From: Clostridia bacterium
Lineage (GTDB): Bacteria > Bacillota > Clostridia > Oscillospirales > SIG627
Direction: 5' to 3'
NCBI GenBank assembly: GCA_017453605.1
Contig: JAFTEP010000171.1
Location: 1 to 16,871, forward strand
DNA: 16,871 nucleotides
Part shown: piece after piece, positions 1 through 6,233 of the stretch
Layout: the number at the start of each line of letters is the position of its first letter
Position numbering within the stretch: position 1 is the stretch's first letter
Made by a program: the position numbers and the translations under genes
Notes under the pieces: model-generated
Databases searched by the model: none
The model's input: the letters and a program-made list of their open reading frames with translations, nothing else
What the model was told of the DNA's origin: nothing

Positions 1-186
1 GTCCTCTATCTCCCGCGGATCGCGGCCGATAAGGTAATCCTCCATCTCCCTGACGCAGGCGGCGACGGTGTGCGCCTTGCCCTCTATGACGGGTTCGCCC
101 CAGCCCGATATGCCCTCGTCGGTGTCGATCTTCAAAAACATCCAGCGCGGCTTCACGGGATAAAGGCAGAGTTTTTTGATCTTCAT
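1..186 (-). CDS. dgoD: D-galactonate dehydratase-like enolase-superfamily enzyme, N-terminal part
   Basis: The first 62 residues of a gene that runs off the left edge of the window. The protein starts MKIKKLCLYPVKPRW and continues with MFLKIDTDEG, GWGEPVIEGKAHTV and DYLIGRDP. This is the N-terminal capping-domain signature of D-galactonate dehydratases (mandelate racemase/enolase superfamily), which turn D-galactonate into 2-keto-3-deoxygalactonate. The metal-binding and catalytic residues lie in the missing barrel, so another sugar-acid dehydratase of the subgroup is possible. The start at 186 has an AAGGAG ribosome binding site (199-204) at 12 bp, a little long, and a strong promoter upstream. 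Nothing visible breaks the reading frame; it is cut only by the window edge. A galactonate pathway would fit the alpha-galactosidase at the other end of the window, but co-regulation is only inferred. Confidence 0.85.
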   Translation of the reverse strand, partial: MKIKKLCLYPVKPRWMFLKIDTDEGISGWGEPVIEGKAHTVAACVREMEDYLIGRDPREIED

Positions 187-238
187 GGCTTTTTTAGGCT
201 CCTTATATTTATTCAAATCCCTTTCGGATCACAGGGAT

Positions 239-267
239 ATTTTACATCAAAAGAGCGCTTTTGTCAA
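239..267 (-). promoter_or_regulatory. Sigma-70 promoter of the galactonate dehydratase-like gene
   Basis: On the minus strand a perfect -35 TTGACA (267-262) is followed by a 17-bp spacer (261-245) and a -10 TAAAAT (244-239). The predicted transcript starts about 45 nt before the ATG at 186. Placement and spacing make it a convincing housekeeping promoter. Confidence 0.8.
248..263. promoter_or_regulatory. Candidate operator palindrome in the promoter spacer
   Basis: A 16-bp inverted repeat, CAAAAG-agcg-CTTTTG, fills the spacer between the -35 and -10 of the dehydratase promoter. A repressor bound there would block RNA polymerase. The CG-centred, A/T-flanked layout is broadly like LacI- or GntR-family sites, which often control galactonate genes, but no regulator gene is in the window and the palindrome could be chance. 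Confidence 0.35.
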
Positions 268-273
268 CAAGCG

Positions 274-299
274 CCGCCCGCCGTTTTCGCGGCGGGCGG
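274..299 (-). terminator. GC-rich hairpin, probable terminator of the HD-GYP gene
   Basis: A perfect 10-bp GC stem (274-283 with 290-299) closes a 6-nt loop. It begins 30 nt after the HD-GYP stop codon and just before the dehydratase promoter. The minus-strand tail CGCTTGTTGACAAAA has only a short, broken U-tract, so termination may be imperfect. The plus-strand side is followed by AGAGGATTTTTAT, so it may work in either direction. Confidence 0.55.
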
Positions 300-328
300 A
301 GAGGATTTTTATAAGATTCTTGATGGAT

Positions 329-1525
329 TCAGACGCACTCGAGGAAGAGCTGGGCGAGATCGGGATCGAACTGGGAGCCGCTTCCCGCCTTTATGATATT
401 CTTTGCTTTTTCGACCGGATAGGCCTTCTTGTAGACCCTTTCGGAGACGAGAGCGTCGTAGACGTCGGCGAGCGCCATGATCCGCGCCTCGAGAGGGATC
501 TGATCGCCCTTGAGCGCGTCGGGATAGCCTTTCCCGTCGAAACGCTCGTGGTGGCTCCTGGCGATGTTGTAGGCGACGTCGCAATAGCCCTTTTCGCCGA
601 CTCCGCTCATCGTCCTCCTGATGATCTCCGCGCCGAAGCGGGAGTGATCCTTCATGATGACGTATTCCTCGTCGGTCAGTCTTCCGGGCTTCTGCAGGAT
701 CTTGTCGGGGATCTTGATCTTGCCGATGTCGTGCATAGGCGCGGCGAGGATGATGTTCTTGCAGTAAACGTCGTCGAGCTGAGGATATCTGCCGCTCTTC
801 TTCATCTTCCTGACAAGCATCTCGACGTAGTTCTCGGCGCGCTCTATATGTCCGCCGGTGCTTTCGTCGCGCTCCTCAAGGAAGGCGCCGAGAGAGGAGA
901 TTATGTCGCGCTGGATCTTCTCGACGCGCGTGCTCTGGTGAAGTTCGCGGATATTTCTCGTGCAGATGACCGCGTAGAGCACCATTCCGACGAGGCAGAA
1001 AGTGATGACGTTTGTCAGATCGAGCGTGAACGCGGCACGGGATTTGAAAAGACAGGACACCGCAAGATACCCGGCGGATTCAATGAGCATCACGGAGTAC
1101 ATCCGGACGGGACGGTCGTCGATGCTCAGAGGGATGATCGTGATGAAAACGATGACGCTCGTTGCGGGAAAATTGAAGTTGGTGAGCTGGATGCTCAGGA
1201 TCGCCGCGTAGACGCAGACGAGGATCATTTCGCCGTAGCACACGAACAGGTTCCAGCGCTCCGGAACGTTCTCCCTGCCGCCGATGAGAAAGATGAAAAA
1301 GGAAGTAAATAAGCTCCCCCAGAGCAAAAACAGATAGGGGAACCAGACGCCGGAACGCGTGATGAGGTTAACGGCGAGAAAAACGCCGCCGATCACACCC
1401 GAAAGGAACGCGGTTATCCTGAGAGCGCCCACGTTTCTTTTCCAGAGCCTCGGGCGCAGAGAATCAAAATCTTCTTTATTTATCCCGCCGTAGAGAAAAA
1501 AATCCGCGATCTGTTTTCCGGACAT
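329..1525 (-). CDS. Membrane-anchored HD-GYP domain phosphodiesterase
   Basis: A 398-residue protein with about six predicted membrane helices in the first 190 residues (roughly 34-54, 62-82, 95-115, 120-134, 142-160, 170-188), a short charged linker, and a C-terminal HD-GYP domain from about 205. The catalytic landmarks are all present: H226, HDIGK (265-269), H295, HHERFDGKGYP (325-335) and D353. HD-GYP proteins hydrolyse cyclic di-GMP, so this is probably a membrane-linked c-di-GMP phosphodiesterase whose input is read by the helical region. That region matches no sensor family I recognise. The start at 1525 is supported by AAAGGAG (1531-1537) five bases upstream. The gene stands alone, convergent with nothing and separated from tRNA-Trp by the terminator at 1621-1648. 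Confidence 0.9.
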   Translation of the reverse strand: MSGKQIADFFLYGGINKEDFDSLRPRLWKRNVGALRITAFLSGVIGGVFLAVNLITRSGVWFPYLFLLWGSLFTSFFIFLIGGRENVPERWNLFVCYGEMILVCVYAAILSIQLTNFNFPATSVIVFITIIPLSIDDRPVRMYSVMLIESAGYLAVSCLFKSRAAFTLDLTNVITFCLVGMVLYAVICTRNIRELHQSTRVEKIQRDIISSLGAFLEERDESTGGHIERAENYVEMLVRKMKKSGRYPQLDDVYCKNIILAAPMHDIGKIKIPDKILQKPGRLTDEEYVIMKDHSRFGAEIIRRTMSGVGEKGYCDVAYNIARSHHERFDGKGYPDALKGDQIPLEARIMALADVYDALVSERVYKKAYPVEKAKNIIKAGSGSQFDPDLAQLFLECV

Positions 1526-1620
1526 AAAAACTCCTTTTGTCGACAGAGAAAGGGTTTCTTATAAGTTCGGCAGACTTGTCGGTAGTACGCGAAAAGAATC
1601 TGCGCAGGCAAGAAAAATCA

Positions 1621-1648
1621 AAACGCCGTCCGAAACCGGGCGGCGTTT
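1621..1648 (-). terminator. Rho-independent terminator after tRNA-Trp
   Basis: On the minus strand AAACGCCG pairs with CGGCGTTT (1648-1641 with 1628-1621), with an inner CCG/CGG extension across one C-A mismatch and a GTTT loop. The stem runs into TTTTGATTTTT. It lies 5 nt after the encoded CCA end and separates tRNA-Trp from the HD-GYP gene. Confidence 0.85.
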
Positions 1649-1653
1649 CGCTT

Positions 1654-1729
1654 TGGCAGGGGCACAAGGACTTGAACCCTGGGCACGCGGTTTTGGAGAC
1701 CGCTGCTCTACCAACTGAGCTATACCCCT
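1654..1729 (-). tRNA. tRNA-Trp (anticodon CCA)
   Basis: The minus strand folds as a complete cloverleaf. The acceptor stem AGGGGTA pairs with TGCCCCT, the D-arm contains AGCTCAGTTGGTAGAGC, and the anticodon stem GCGGT/ACCGC holds the loop CTCCAAA, giving anticodon CCA for tryptophan. The T-loop is GTTCAAGTC. The 3' end is encoded as GCCA (1657-1654), with G as discriminator base, as expected for bacterial tRNA-Trp. Total length including CCA is 76 nt. A consensus promoter and a terminator flank it, so it is a single-gene transcription unit. Confidence 0.97.
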
Positions 1730-1765
1730 TTATTTATTTAGCTGCCCTTATCGGGAACGAGTTTT

Positions 1766-1794
1766 ATTATAACACATCGTTTTAAACTTGTCAA
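1766..1794 (-). promoter_or_regulatory. Full-consensus sigma-70 promoter of tRNA-Trp
   Basis: The minus strand has a perfect TTGACA (1794-1789), a 17-bp spacer (1788-1772) and a perfect TATAAT (1771-1766), about 37 nt before the mature tRNA 5' end. A match this exact is typical of stable-RNA genes. Confidence 0.92.
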
Positions 1795-1864
1795 TAGTTC
1801 CGCAAAAGATTTTCCCGCCGTACCGGGCGCGGGAAACTAAAGGACCGAAAAGGCGCTTTGGCTC

Positions 1865-1893
1865 TTGACCGCGGCGAAGCGTGAGTATATAAT
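1865..1893 (+). promoter_or_regulatory. Sigma-70 promoter of the kinase-GH78-dus operon
   Basis: TTGACC (1865-1870), a 17-bp spacer and TATAAT (1888-1893) lie 37 nt before the ATG at 1930. It is divergent from the tRNA-Trp promoter and about 70 bp away. A 7-bp inverted repeat (TTTCCCG 1811-1817, CGGGAAA 1830-1836) lies between the two promoters, with no known role. Confidence 0.85.
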
Positions 1894-1929
1894 GGTAGAT
1901 ATAATAAAGAAAAAACGGAGGAATAAAAA

Positions 1930-2508
1930 ATGAACAGACTATTCGCGCTGGTCGGGATGTGCGGCTCGGGAAAGAGCGTCCTGTGCGAGCATTTCAAAAA
2001 CAGAGGATGGGATTTCGTTTACTTCGGCGGAGTCACGATGAACGAGCTGAAAAAGAGAGGGCTCGAAAAAAACGAGGAGAACGAAAGAAAGATCCGGGAA
2101 GAGCTGAGAGCGACCTACGGTCAGGCGGCGTTCGCGATCCTTCTGATCGACGAGATAGAAGAGAAGCTTGAAAAGGGCGACGTAGTGATCGACGGGCTCT
2201 ATTCCTGGAGCGAATTCAAGGTGCTCGACGAAAAGTTCGGCGACAGGCTGAAGCTGATCGCGGTCATCGCCGACAAGAGCGTGAGGTATCACAGGCTCAC
2301 AAAGCGCGAGGTGCGTCCGCTCACTCCAGAGCAGGCGAAAAGCCGCGACCGCGCCGAGATCGAAAACCTCGAAAAGGGCGGTCCGATCGCCGTCGCCGAC
2401 TGGTTCGTCGACAACAACGGCTCTATAGAGGACACTCTCGCCCAGACCGACGCGATAATCGACGGCGCGTCCCGTCCGACGCGCGTCGAAAGAGGCCGGG
2501 ACAAATGA
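1930..2508 (+). CDS. P-loop nucleotide kinase of UPF0200/dephospho-CoA-kinase type
   Basis: A 192-residue soluble protein. A Walker A motif GMCGSGKS is at residues 9-16, a buried VVIDGLYS strand near 92 acts as the Walker B-like segment, and the C-terminal half carries RPLTPEQAKSRDRAEIE and IAVADWFVDNNGS. That layout (P-loop, lid arginines, then a late 'IA-AD--I-N-GS' stretch) is the one seen in the dephospho-CoA kinase/UPF0200 group of nucleotide kinases, often annotated only as AAA ATPase. The true phosphate acceptor cannot be told from sequence. It is not a normal CoaE by its N-terminus. The start at 1930 has GGAGG (1917-1921) at eight bases. It is the first gene after the promoter at 1865 and its stop overlaps the next start by 4 bp (ATGA), so translation is probably coupled. 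Confidence 0.8.
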   Translation: MNRLFALVGMCGSGKSVLCEHFKNRGWDFVYFGGVTMNELKKRGLEKNEENERKIREELRATYGQAAFAILLIDEIEEKLEKGDVVIDGLYSWSEFKVLDEKFGDRLKLIAVIADKSVRYHRLTKREVRPLTPEQAKSRDRAEIENLEKGGPIAVADWFVDNNGSIEDTLAQTDAIIDGASRPTRVERGRDK

Positions 2509-4640
2509 AGCCCCCGAGACCGAAGGCCTTTGACGGCGCGAAGTGGATCTGGGCCGACGGCGCGTTCGGCGAAAACGTCTACGCCGATTTCTTCTTCGAC
2601 GTCCCGTTTTCCTCAGGAGACGATATCACGCTTTTTATAAGCTGCGATCACAGATACGCGCTGTACGTCGGCGGAGCGTTTTTTGACTGCGGGCAGTTTT
2701 CGGATATGCCGAAGTTCAAGGTCTACGACAAAATCGACCTCTCCGGCGTTCTTAAAGAGGGGAAAAACTCCGTCACGGTCTCCTGCTGGCACGAGGGCAG
2801 GGAGACCGCCTGCTCCTGCGTTCAGCCGCACGGCGTGATCTTCTCGCTCGAAAAAAACGGGAGGAAGATCATTTCAAGTTCAAAAGAGATCCTTTCAAGG
2901 AAAAACACCGCCTACCGCGAAGAAAACGTCGGCTCTAACCAGATCGGCCTGAACAGCGTGTTCGACGCGACGGCGCCTCTTCCCGCGCGCGCCCCGTCAG
3001 TCGAGGTCGAGGGACCCGCAAAAATATATCCGCGGCCCAATCTGATGCCGGAGCTCTCGGAGGCGACAAAAACCAAACTCGTTTACTCCGGCGCGTTCGA
3101 AGCAGGCGAAAGGGACGAAAAAAACCACGGCAAAACGCCGTATTTCGCCCTCGTGAGACCGGGCTCAAAAGAAAAAAAGCCCCGCTTCCTGCCGGACAAA
3201 GAAGGGATAAAACTCACGGGAGAAAAGGACGGATGCTTCGCGCTGTTCGATATCGGCGCCGAGACCGTCGGGCTTCTGAAGCTGAAGATCGTCCTCGAAC
3301 AGGAGGCCGACGTCTATATAAGCTGGGGCGAGCACATCGACGACGGCAGGGTCAGGAGCTGGATCGGCGGCAGGAATTTCACGAGGGTCTGCCGATTCGC
3401 AGCCGGGGAAACCGAATATATCTATCCGTTCCGCCGCGCGGGGCTGAGATACGTCCAGCTCAACGTCTTTGCGCCCTCCTGCACTCTGAAGGAATGCGGC
3501 GTGATCCCGGTCGAATACCCGCTCGACAAAAGCGGATATTTCAGCTGCTCCGACAGCCTGCACGAAAAGATATATCTCGTGTCGCGCAGGACGCTCGAAC
3601 TGTGTATGCACGAGCACTACGAGGACTGCCCGTGGAGGGAACAGGCGCTCTACGCGATGGATTCGAGAAACCAGATGCTCTGCGGCTACTACGCCTTCGG
3701 CGAGACGCGCTTCGCGAAGTCGTCGCTGACGCTATTCCCCAAAACGATAAGAAGCGACGGGCTGATGGAGATGACCGCGCCGACTGCGCATTCGCGCCCG
3801 ATCCCCTCGTTCAACGCGGTGTTCTTCGTCGCGCTGAACGAATATTTGCTCTTTTCCGGCGACAAAGACTTCGCGTATTCGACGCTCGAAGAAGCAAAAA
3901 GCGTTCTCGACGCGTTTGAAAGCAGGATGAACAACGGACTTGTCGAGATCTTCGAGGAAGGGCCGTACTGGAACTACTACGAATGGCAGAAGGGGCTCTA
4001 CGGCGGGATCTCGCTGCCCGACGGCAAAGCCTTCCCCGACGCGCCGCTCAACGCCTTCGCGAGCCTCGCCTTCGCCGCCGCCGCGAATATCCTGTCCGCG
4101 AATGGCGACGGCAGAGCCGCGCACTACGAAACCCTGTCAAAAACCATAAACAAAACGCTCTGGGAGAGGTTTTTCGTTCCCGAGGAGGGCGCGATCGCGG
4201 CGAGGATCACGGACGGGAAGCCCGACTGCTTCGCTCAGCTCACCCAGGCGCTCGCCGTCTGCTGCGGTGCGGTGCCGGAGGATCAGATAGACGGGATCCT
4301 GGCCAAGACCGTTTCGGGAGACCTTCTCCCGGCGACCCTGAGCCACAGCGTCTTTTTGTACGACGCGTTGATGAAGCGGCCGGAAAAATATGCAAAATTC
4401 GTAATCGAAGACATAGCCAGCCGCTGGGGGAAGATGCTCCTTGCGGGCGCGACCTCGTTCTGGGAGACCGAGGACGGAGCGGACGCTTTCAGTTACGCCG
4501 GAAGCCTCTGCCACGGCTGGAGCGCCGTCCCGGTCTACGTCTATTTCAGATACGTTCTCGGGCTGTATCCGGGCGGCGCGAAGAAGATCGACTGCGGTCT
4601 GACGGGAGTCGACGGAAAGGCGATACTGTTTGAAAAATGA
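2505..4640 (+). CDS. GH78-type alpha-L-rhamnosidase, cytoplasmic
   Basis: A 711-residue glycoside hydrolase with N-terminal beta-sandwich domains (WIWADG near 14, a galactose-binding-like fold to about 160, then a second sandwich to about 335) and an (alpha/alpha)6 barrel from about 345. The GH78 acidic cluster is visible in DCPWREQALYAMD (374-386): D374, E379 and D386 have the same 0/+5/+12 spacing as the acid residues of characterised Bacillus rhamnosidases. WETEDG with E654 and SLCHGWSA (667-674) match the general-base region. The expected reaction is hydrolysis of terminal alpha-L-rhamnose from glycans or glycosides. There is no signal peptide, so it should act inside the cell. The start has AGAGG nine bases upstream and overlaps the kinase stop; the stop overlaps the dus start, again as ATGA. 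Substrate specificity within the family is uncertain. Confidence 0.85.
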   Translation: MKPPRPKAFDGAKWIWADGAFGENVYADFFFDVPFSSGDDITLFISCDHRYALYVGGAFFDCGQFSDMPKFKVYDKIDLSGVLKEGKNSVTVSCWHEGRETACSCVQPHGVIFSLEKNGRKIISSSKEILSRKNTAYREENVGSNQIGLNSVFDATAPLPARAPSVEVEGPAKIYPRPNLMPELSEATKTKLVYSGAFEAGERDEKNHGKTPYFALVRPGSKEKKPRFLPDKEGIKLTGEKDGCFALFDIGAETVGLLKLKIVLEQEADVYISWGEHIDDGRVRSWIGGRNFTRVCRFAAGETEYIYPFRRAGLRYVQLNVFAPSCTLKECGVIPVEYPLDKSGYFSCSDSLHEKIYLVSRRTLELCMHEHYEDCPWREQALYAMDSRNQMLCGYYAFGETRFAKSSLTLFPKTIRSDGLMEMTAPTAHSRPIPSFNAVFFVALNEYLLFSGDKDFAYSTLEEAKSVLDAFESRMNNGLVEIFEEGPYWNYYEWQKGLYGGISLPDGKAFPDAPLNAFASLAFAAAANILSANGDGRAAHYETLSKTINKTLWERFFVPEEGAIAARITDGKPDCFAQLTQALAVCCGAVPEDQIDGILAKTVSGDLLPATLSHSVFLYDALMKRPEKYAKFVIEDIASRWGKMLLAGATSFWETEDGADAFSYAGSLCHGWSAVPVYVYFRYVLGLYPGGAKKIDCGLTGVDGKAILFEK

Positions 4641-5590
4641 GCGATATCACTAAAACGCCGAAACTCTACCTCGCGCCGATGGCGGGGGTCACGGACAGCG
4701 CGTTCAGGCAGGTATGCCGCTCTCTCGGCGCGGACTATGTGGTCGGAGAGATGATCTCGGCAAAGGCCCTGACCTACGGCGACAAGAAGACCGCGCTCCT
4801 CGCCGCGTTCATGGACTGCGAGCGCCCGGTGATCCTGCAGATCTTCGGGAACGATCACGGGATCATGGCGGAGGGAGCAAAAATACTCTGCGAAAACTTC
4901 TCGCCGGACGGGATAGACATAAACATGGGCTGTCCCGTGCCGAAGATCACAAAAAACGGCGAGGGGAGCGCGCTGCTCGATAAGCCGGAGCTCATAGAAA
5001 AGATCGTGCGCGCCGTCAAGAGCGCGGTCGACGTTCCGGTCAGCGTGAAGCTGAGGCTCGGCAGGACGCCATCGAAGCTGCTCGCGATCGCGGCGGCTCT
5101 CGCCGCCAAAAGCGCAGGAGCGGACTTCATCTGCGTCCACGGGCGCTTCGCCTCGCAGATGTACGCGCCGCCGGTTTATCCCGAATTGATAAGGGAAGTG
5201 AAGACGGCGCTCGGAGAGGATTATCCCCTGATCGCGAACGGCGACGTTGTTGACGCCGAAAGCGCCCTCAGGCTCGCCGGGATCACCGGCTGCGACAGGC
5301 TGATGATCGGCAGGGCCTCTCTCGGAAGGCCGTGGATCTTCGGGGAGATAAAGGCGGCGTTTGCGGGAGAAAAATTCACCTGTCCCGACATCGGAGAGAC
5401 AATGGCTCTCCACGCGAGACTTGCTTTTGAATCAAAGCCGGAAAAAGTCGCGGTGAACGAACTGAGAAAGCATATCGCGGCGTACGTAAAGGGCTTCAAG
5501 GGCGCCGCGGCGCTGAGAGACAGGGTCAACCGCACCGAAACGAAAGAGGAGCTTTTCGCGCTGATAGACGGGATCTCCCGGATGTTCTGA
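4637..5590 (+). CDS. dusB: tRNA-dihydrouridine synthase, DusB type
   Basis: A 317-residue FMN-dependent enzyme that reduces specific uridines of tRNA to dihydrouridine. The family marks appear in order: APMAGVTD (13-20), QIFGN (68-72), the active-site NMGCPVPKITKNGEGSALL with catalytic Cys99, VSVKLRLG with Lys138, the FMN-phosphate site CVHGR (166-170), IANGDV (199-204) and MIGRASLGRPWIF (223-235). Length and motifs are complete, including the helical C-terminal domain that starts near 245. No strong ribosome binding site is seen; the start overlaps the rhamnosidase stop (ATGA), so it is likely translated by coupling. A tRNA-modification gene inside a glycosidase operon is unusual, but nothing in the protein suggests a changed function. 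Confidence 0.95.
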   Translation: MSDITKTPKLYLAPMAGVTDSAFRQVCRSLGADYVVGEMISAKALTYGDKKTALLAAFMDCERPVILQIFGNDHGIMAEGAKILCENFSPDGIDINMGCPVPKITKNGEGSALLDKPELIEKIVRAVKSAVDVPVSVKLRLGRTPSKLLAIAAALAAKSAGADFICVHGRFASQMYAPPVYPELIREVKTALGEDYPLIANGDVVDAESALRLAGITGCDRLMIGRASLGRPWIFGEIKAAFAGEKFTCPDIGETMALHARLAFESKPEKVAVNELRKHIAAYVKGFKGAAALRDRVNRTETKEELFALIDGISRMF

Positions 5591-5640
5591 AAAGGCGTCC
5601 GGCACAGGACGGAATATAACGGAATAAAAAAGAGTCTGAA

Positions 5641-6189
5641 ATGGTCATTTATCAGTATTCAATCAGTGAGCCGATCGGTTATTTGTTCCTGAACGGCATT
5701 TGTTTTTCCCTCGGAATTATAATATTCGTAATCGGACTTGTGCTTTTCAAACTTTTGTTCTCCAAGGGAAACCCCATCAAACCAAGGCTTGCTTTGCTGT
5801 TTCTTGTAACCGTTCCGATCTACGTCATAAGCATTTCTTTTATCGTCGCAGGGGCGGCAAATATATACCGGACCGCAATTTCGCTTCAAAGCACGGATAC
5901 ATCTACCTGCATGATATCCGAAGGCGTCATCACCGAACTAGAGAAGACGCCGCAAATCTATCGCGGCGAGATCATGTATTACGACGTCGCTTTCATGGTC
6001 GACGGAAACGATTATCACATATACAACGATTATCATATAAACCTCGACGGAGGCGTGCCGCGCGAGCTGATCGGCGAATGGAAAAAAGGAGAAGAAGTCA
6101 CGGTCTATTATCGGATCAAAAACCGGAAAAACGTCGTGATAAAAGTCGAAAAAGTCTTGAAAACGCAAGAAAGCCCGAAAGATACATGA
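5641..6189 (+). CDS. Small membrane protein of unknown function (DUF3592-like layout)
   Basis: A 182-residue protein I cannot assign firmly. Two strong membrane helices (about 12-40 and 49-72) are followed by a soluble domain of about 105 residues with short beta-strand stretches (MYYDVAFMVDGNDYHIY, EEVTVYYRIKNRKNVVIKV). This helix-helix-beta layout, with a 'G--V-VYY---' segment near the end, is like DUF3592-type bacterial proteins. The ribosome binding site is weak (AGAG at 5631-5634). Codon use is visibly more A/T-rich than in its neighbours, and the gene sits between two co-directional enzymes with gaps of 50 and 44 bp. It may be a later insertion into the operon. That is an inference. Confidence 0.7.
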   Translation: MVIYQYSISEPIGYLFLNGICFSLGIIIFVIGLVLFKLLFSKGNPIKPRLALLFLVTVPIYVISISFIVAGAANIYRTAISLQSTDTSTCMISEGVITELEKTPQIYRGEIMYYDVAFMVDGNDYHIYNDYHINLDGGVPRELIGEWKKGEEVTVYYRIKNRKNVVIKVEKVLKTQESPKDT

Positions 6190-6206
6190 TGCTCTTTCGG
6201 ACTGCA

Positions 6207-6219
6207 GTCAATGATTGAC
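6207..6219. promoter_or_regulatory. Palindrome next to the GH20 ribosome binding site
   Basis: A perfect 6-1-6 palindrome, GTCAAT-g-ATTGAC, ends two bases before the GGAGG (6221-6225) of the GH20 gene. It could be an operator, or a small RNA hairpin that hides the ribosome binding site. One such palindrome can occur by chance. Confidence 0.25.
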
Positions 6220-6233
6220 AGGAGGACAAAAAG

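Noticed and set aside
176..1312. Long plus-strand open frame of 378 codons opposite the HD-GYP gene
   Set aside because: Its translation is low-complexity and rich in D, E and R with no family motif. It is the antisense shadow of a clear HD-GYP gene, which has its own ribosome binding site and catalytic motifs.
1811..1836. Inverted repeat between the two divergent promoters as a terminator or operator
   Set aside because: The 7-bp arms with a 12-nt loop lack a U-tract and no regulator is known for either promoter; too weak to call.
6175..6200. CCGAAAG/CTTTCGG hairpin around the stop of the small membrane gene
   Set aside because: Seven-base arms, a 12-nt loop and no U-tract; it could be chance and transcription probably continues into GH20.
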